A stretch of 39,512 bases of DNA, taken from contig CAILBF010000061.1 in the NCBI GenBank assembly GCA_903832395.1, forward strand, positions 1 to 39,512. Direction: 5' to 3'. Source of the stretch: an uncultured Actinomycetes bacterium (GTDB taxonomy: Bacteria; Actinomycetota; Actinomycetes; Nanopelagicales; Nanopelagicaceae). The notes beneath the pieces are model-generated. The model was given only the letters and a program-made list of their open reading frames with translations, was not told the DNA's origin and ran no database searches. The first letter of the stretch is position 1. Each line of letters starts with the position of its first letter. Of the stretch, positions 36,333 to 39,512 are shown in pieces. The position numbers and the translations under genes were made by a program.

Positions 36333-36998
36333 CTAGTCAGTAAGTCGGGCTACAACACCAAGGGCGACGGCGATAGATTGACCAATCAATGCCGCAAAAA
36401 GCACGGTTCCAAGGCCAACTTTGCCCCCTAATAACGCCCCGAGGACCACAACGGTGACCTCGATACCCAAACGGACACGCCCAACTCTTATGCCGCTGCG
36501 CTGATGAATTGCCGTCATTAGGCCATCTCGAGGACCCGGTCCAAGGCCACACGTGATGTAGAGGCCTGTGGCTATGCCAATCATTCCGATGCCAAGAAGG
36601 CAGATGAATAATCCAAGGATGAAACTGTGCTGAAGCGGAACAAGATCAACACCAATTTGAATTGCTACGGCGATAATCACCAAATTAGAGAGCGTGCCGA
36701 AACCTGGCTTCTCTCGAAGCGGAATCCACGCAAGTAGAACGACTGCACTGATTGCAAAAGTCGACCAACCCATTGAAATGTTCAAATGTTTTGAGAGACC
36801 TTGCGCCAGCACTGACCAAGGACCATTTCCAATATTGCTTTGAATCACAAATGCATCGCCCAAGCCAAATATGAAAAGCCCTATAAAAAGAATAAGCACG
36901 CGAAGGGGTTTGATATCCCAGCGACCATTGCCGGTCCAAGGAGTCATCGGAACGGTGCGATGAGGCCGTAGAAACTCCATAATTGGATTAGTTGACAT
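36333..36998 (-). CDS. YczE-family integral membrane protein
   Basis: 221-residue protein with about 5-6 membrane helices and unknown biochemical role. Family-typical segments are LFIFGLGDAFVIQSNIGNGPWSVLAQGLS, ATGLYITCGLGPGPRDGLMTAI and the RVGRVRLGIEVTVVVLGALLGGKVGLGTVLFAALIGQSIA block, matching YczE/YitT-like membrane proteins. No SD, but TAGACT lies exactly 6 nt before the ATG on the minus strand. It precedes the purine permease in the same direction and diverges from the DUF554 gene. Confidence 0.82.
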   Translation of the reverse strand: MSTNPIMEFLRPHRTVPMTPWTGNGRWDIKPLRVLILFIGLFIFGLGDAFVIQSNIGNGPWSVLAQGLSKHLNISMGWSTFAISAVVLLAWIPLREKPGFGTLSNLVIIAVAIQIGVDLVPLQHSFILGLFICLLGIGMIGIATGLYITCGLGPGPRDGLMTAIHQRSGIRVGRVRLGIEVTVVVLGALLGGKVGLGTVLFAALIGQSIAVALGVVARLTD

Positions 36999-37004
36999 TC
37001 GTGG

Positions 37005-37010
37005 AGTCTA
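37005..37010 (-). promoter_or_regulatory. Leaderless -10 element (TAGACT) of the YczE-family gene
   Basis: Minus-strand TAGACT, exactly 6 nt before the ATG whose first base is 36998; no SD. Confidence 0.5.
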
Positions 37011-37032
37011 GTGGAAATGCTATGAACCCGCC

Positions 37033-37061
37033 TTGCTTCTAGATTTACTTCTGCGTAGCCT
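37033..37061 (+). promoter_or_regulatory. Leaderless promoter of the DUF554 gene
   Basis: TTGCTT (37033-37038) and TAGCCT (37056-37061) with a 17-nt spacer. The -10 ends exactly 6 nt before ATG 37068, and there is no SD. It lies back-to-back with the YczE promoter in a 69-nt intergenic region. Confidence 0.6.
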
Positions 37062-37067
37062 GCTCTA

Positions 37068-37802
37068 ATGTTTCCAGGAATTGGCACGCTCATTAACGTC
37101 GTCGGAATTATTTCCGGAGCATCCATTGGTGTAGTTATAGGCAATCGAATGGGCGTCAAGACGCGCACTTTGCTCACTGACGTGTTGGGCTTGGTTGCAC
37201 TCTTAGGTGCAGCCTCAGCGCTCATACCAATGTGGTCGCAGGGCTTTTCATCTGCATTTCCAAAAGGTTGGGCGCTTCTAGTTATTCTCGGCTCGCTTTT
37301 AATAGGTGGACTCATAGGTTCGGCACTTGATCTTGAATCACGCCTGGACTCATTCGGACAAAATCTTCGTAGACGGTTCAGGGCTTCGGAGGAGAGTCGT
37401 TTCGTTGAGGGTTTTGTTTCAGCTTCGTTGCTCTTTGCAATCGGCCCACTTGCAATTCTCGGATCTATTAGCGACGGAATGTCGAGTGGAATCGATCAAC
37501 TATTACTCAAAAGTACACTCGACTTTTTTGCTGCGATGGCCTTCGGAAGCTCTCTCGGTTGGGGCGTCGCGGTCTCTGCACTTGCCGTGGGTATTTATCA
37601 GGGGTTTTGGACAATCGCGGGGTTTTTTCTTGGCCAGATATTGAGTACGTACCAAATCGATGCCATGACTGTTGTTGGAGGCGTCATGCTTATTACCATA
37701 GGAATGAAGCTACTTAATATCAAAAACGTTGCAGTCGGAAATCTCTTGCCGGCCCTTGCGGTGGCACCGCTTTTAGCTTTAGCTGTACATAGTTTTCATT
37801 AG
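37068..37802 (+). CDS. DUF554 (YdfK/YqgA-type) membrane protein
   Basis: 244-residue integral membrane protein with about 7 helices. It opens with GIGTLINVVGIISGASIGVVIG and contains FVEGFVSASLLFAIGPLAILGSISDGMSSGIDQLLLKSTLDFFAAMAFGSSLGWGV, the DUF554 core with a conserved D. Members are proposed small-molecule or ion channels/transporters but the substrate is not established. It may be co-transcribed with the decarboxylase, which starts about 54 nt downstream with its own SD. Confidence 0.88.
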   Translation: MFPGIGTLINVVGIISGASIGVVIGNRMGVKTRTLLTDVLGLVALLGAASALIPMWSQGFSSAFPKGWALLVILGSLLIGGLIGSALDLESRLDSFGQNLRRRFRASEESRFVEGFVSASLLFAIGPLAILGSISDGMSSGIDQLLLKSTLDFFAAMAFGSSLGWGVAVSALAVGIYQGFWTIAGFFLGQILSTYQIDAMTVVGGVMLITIGMKLLNIKNVAVGNLLPALAVAPLLALAVHSFH

Positions 37803-37856
37803 TTTTTTCCGGTTTTCGCTCACGAAGTGGGGGTAGGTGCAATGGAGAGAAAACCT

Positions 37857-39269
37857 ATGCGCCTTGGCGAAAATCGTGAGGAAGTTCTTGATTTTGCTAC
37901 CTCTATTACTAAAGCAGCTTGGAAATCTTTCGATCAAGCGCGTTTAATCGAACCAGTCATTGATTCGCAGAATGAAGCTCTCTTGTCTCAAACAGCGCCT
38001 GAGCTGGGTATTGATCCATTAATTGCGCTCAATGAAGCTAGCTCTCTCCTCAATCAATCTTTAGCGCATGCACGACCTAGATTCTTGGCTTACGTTGGAT
38101 CTAGTGGATTGGAGATCGGTGCCATTGCCGATTTACTCGCTGGCTCCTATGACATCAACATGGCCTTAGCCGCCGGCGCTGCGACGAGAGTTGAAAATCA
38201 AACCGTTCAGTGGGTATCAGAGTTTCTAGGTTACGAATGCGCCGGGGGATGGTTTACAAGTGGAGGGACAATCTCAAACATAAATGCCTTGGTTGCAGCT
38301 CGCGAGAATGCACTTCCGGGTTCCCGCATTCATGGGTTATCGAAAACTAAATCTGCGATGTACTGCTCGCAAGAGGTTCACTATTCAATCGTTCGTGCGG
38401 CGGAGTTGATGGGTTTAGGAAGTGCTTCGGTTCGCAAAGTGGCAATAGTTAGTGAAGGTCGTGGACTCAACCCGGTAGTTCTGGAGGAGTTAATATGTGC
38501 CGACATCGATGCAGGAGTTGTTCCGATTTGCGTTGTAGCAACGGCCGGTACAACTTTGACGGGTGCAATAGATCCGATTAATGACATTGCCGATATCTGC
38601 GAAAAATATGGAATTTGGTTGCATGTTGATGGTGCGTATGGTTTACCTGCAGCGTCGACATCGCGTGCACCGTTATTTGCTGGTTTGAACCGCGCCGACT
38701 CTGTAAGTGTCGATGCGCATAAATGGATGTATGTTCCTAAAGCGTGCAGTATTTTGATGATCAAGAAGCAAGCGCCCTTTGCTCGAGCCTTTGGTCATGA
38801 TGAGGCCTATATCCCGCATGATGAAGAGATTCTCAATCCAGTTGATATGACGCTTGAATACTCTCGACCTTTTAGAGCGCTCAAACTTTGGCTCGCAATG
38901 CGGGTTCACGGTATGAGTGAGTTCCGAGCTGCCCTGGAAGGTAATTTGGCCCAGGCGAACTACTGCTACGAAAAGGCGCGTGATTGCGGTGAGTTTGAAG
39001 TACTACCTTTTCATCCAGTTCTGAGCACAGTGCCAATTCGCCACATAGTTAAAGGCTGTCCCGATGTAGATGTTCATAATCGCGAACTTGCTCAAGCGAT
39101 AATGAACGACGGTTCATCCTATGTATCACCGGCAATTATCGATGGTCAGCAGTGGCTTCGCCCTTGTTTTACTAACATTCGTACCACATTGACAGATGTT
39201 GATGTTTTCCTCGAAAGCGCAATCGAACTTGGAATCGGTTTATGCCCAACCCATGGGACTGCTAACTAG
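37857..39269 (+). CDS. PLP-dependent group II amino acid decarboxylase, substrate unknown
   Basis: 470-residue enzyme of the aromatic-L-amino-acid / glutamate decarboxylase superfamily. I chose ATG 37857 because GGAGAG lies 7 nt upstream; the ORF track starts at GTG 37827 and an ATG at 37842 is also possible. The cofactor region shows GGWFTSGGTISNINALVAARE, ATAGTTLTGAIDPINDIADICEKYGIWLHVDGAYG and the PLP lysine in DAHKWMYVPKACS (about K289). Product could be an amine from an aromatic amino acid, or beta-alanine from aspartate; the sequence does not decide. Its stop shares CTAG with the convergent dehydrogenase. Confidence 0.88.
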   Translation: MRLGENREEVLDFATSITKAAWKSFDQARLIEPVIDSQNEALLSQTAPELGIDPLIALNEASSLLNQSLAHARPRFLAYVGSSGLEIGAIADLLAGSYDINMALAAGAATRVENQTVQWVSEFLGYECAGGWFTSGGTISNINALVAARENALPGSRIHGLSKTKSAMYCSQEVHYSIVRAAELMGLGSASVRKVAIVSEGRGLNPVVLEELICADIDAGVVPICVVATAGTTLTGAIDPINDIADICEKYGIWLHVDGAYGLPAASTSRAPLFAGLNRADSVSVDAHKWMYVPKACSILMIKKQAPFARAFGHDEAYIPHDEEILNPVDMTLEYSRPFRALKLWLAMRVHGMSEFRAALEGNLAQANYCYEKARDCGEFEVLPFHPVLSTVPIRHIVKGCPDVDVHNRELAQAIMNDGSSYVSPAIIDGQQWLRPCFTNIRTTLTDVDVFLESAIELGIGLCPTHGTAN

Positions 39270-39512
39270 ATAGTTGTGGCATCAATCACGAAGCGGTATT
39301 TGACGTCGCTTGCAACAGTACGTTCATAAGCTTTATCAACGTAACCAGCTGAAATTACCTCAACATCGCTCACGATTGCGTGCTTCCCACAGAAATCCAA
39401 CATCTCTTGAATCTCCGGAATGCCACCAATCATCGATCCGGCAATACGTCGGCGCCCATCTAGAAATGAACCCGCGTTTACGGCATATGGGTTACTTGGT
39501 AAACCAATCACA
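39266..39512 (-). CDS. Zinc-dependent alcohol dehydrogenase, C-terminal fragment (continues beyond window)
   Basis: Only the last ~82 residues are in the window; the frame stays open to base 39512. VNAGSFLDGRRRIAGSMIGGIPEIQEMLDFCGKHAIVSDVEVI and the ending DVKYRFVIDA match the medium-chain, zinc-dependent NADP(H) alcohol dehydrogenases of the YahK/AdhC (cinnamyl-type) group. The catalytic zinc ligands lie in the missing part. It converges on the decarboxylase; the two TAG stops share the palindrome CTAG (39266-39269). Confidence 0.88.
   Translation of the reverse strand, partial: VIGLPSNPYAVNAGSFLDGRRRIAGSMIGGIPEIQEMLDFCGKHAIVSDVEVISAGYVDKAYERTVASDVKYRFVIDATTI

Noticed and set aside
1-39512. 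tRNA/rRNA genes, CRISPR arrays, insertion sequences, prophage
   Set aside because: The intergenic space is too short and no repeats, transposase or phage genes, or RNA gene signatures were seen by eye; a tRNAscan/CRISPR search would confirm.

Overview
This window looks like the chromosome of a small-genome, mid-GC actinobacterium. The closest match I can suggest is the freshwater acI / Nanopelagicales group (Planktophila- or Nanopelagicus-like). That placement is inferred from gene content and base composition; no 16S gene is present. The actinobacterial signature is strong: a BldD regulator beside nusB and pyrR, an actinobacterial integration host factor (mIHF) beside gmk-rpoZ-coaBC-metK-priA, a PriA without a Walker A motif, and an EF-P with the PGKGP loop. 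Coding density is extreme. Most genes overlap by 1-4 nt (TAATG, ATGA, GTGA) and no gene-free stretch reaches 300 bases. I see no mobile elements, prophage, CRISPR array, tRNA or rRNA.

Layout: (1) 1-4243, translation and recombination: end of aspS, a DUF948 membrane protein, alaS, ruvX. (2) 4240-9709, mltG followed by a shikimate block (aroE, an A24 prepilin-peptidase-like gene, aroC, aroK, aroB, aroQ). (3) 9797-11260, efp, nusB and convergent bldD. (4) 11324-21020, a pyrimidine operon, pyrR-pyrB-pyrC-carA-carB-pyrK-pyrD-pyrF. It covers all of UMP synthesis except the pyrE step and is headed by a probable PyrR-binding RNA hairpin that would hide the pyrR ribosome binding site. (5) 21049-29987, an mIHF-guanylate kinase fusion, rpoZ, coaBC, metK, priA, def, fmt, rsmB, rpe. 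(6) 29996-32023, an FMN riboswitch driving a RibM/PnuX-type riboflavin transporter, then hisE-hisG. (7) 32028-34779, serB (minus), an ABC ATPase, ung and a bidirectional terminator. (8) 34795-39512, an NCS2 purine permease and a YczE-type membrane protein (minus), a DUF554 protein, a PLP-dependent decarboxylase, and the end of a zinc alcohol dehydrogenase (minus).

Most noteworthy: a single reading frame joins a nucleoid-associated protein (mIHF) to guanylate kinase. The pyrR leader folds into the PyrR-binding-loop shape with the SD in its lower stem. At least nine genes carry a TANNNT hexamer exactly 6 nt before the ATG, the geometry of leaderless transcription. The rpe-hisE interval keeps only the FMN riboswitch and ribM where related actinobacteria carry riboflavin synthesis genes, which suggests a switch from synthesis to uptake. 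BldD keeps the RxD-X8-RxxD c-di-GMP signature.
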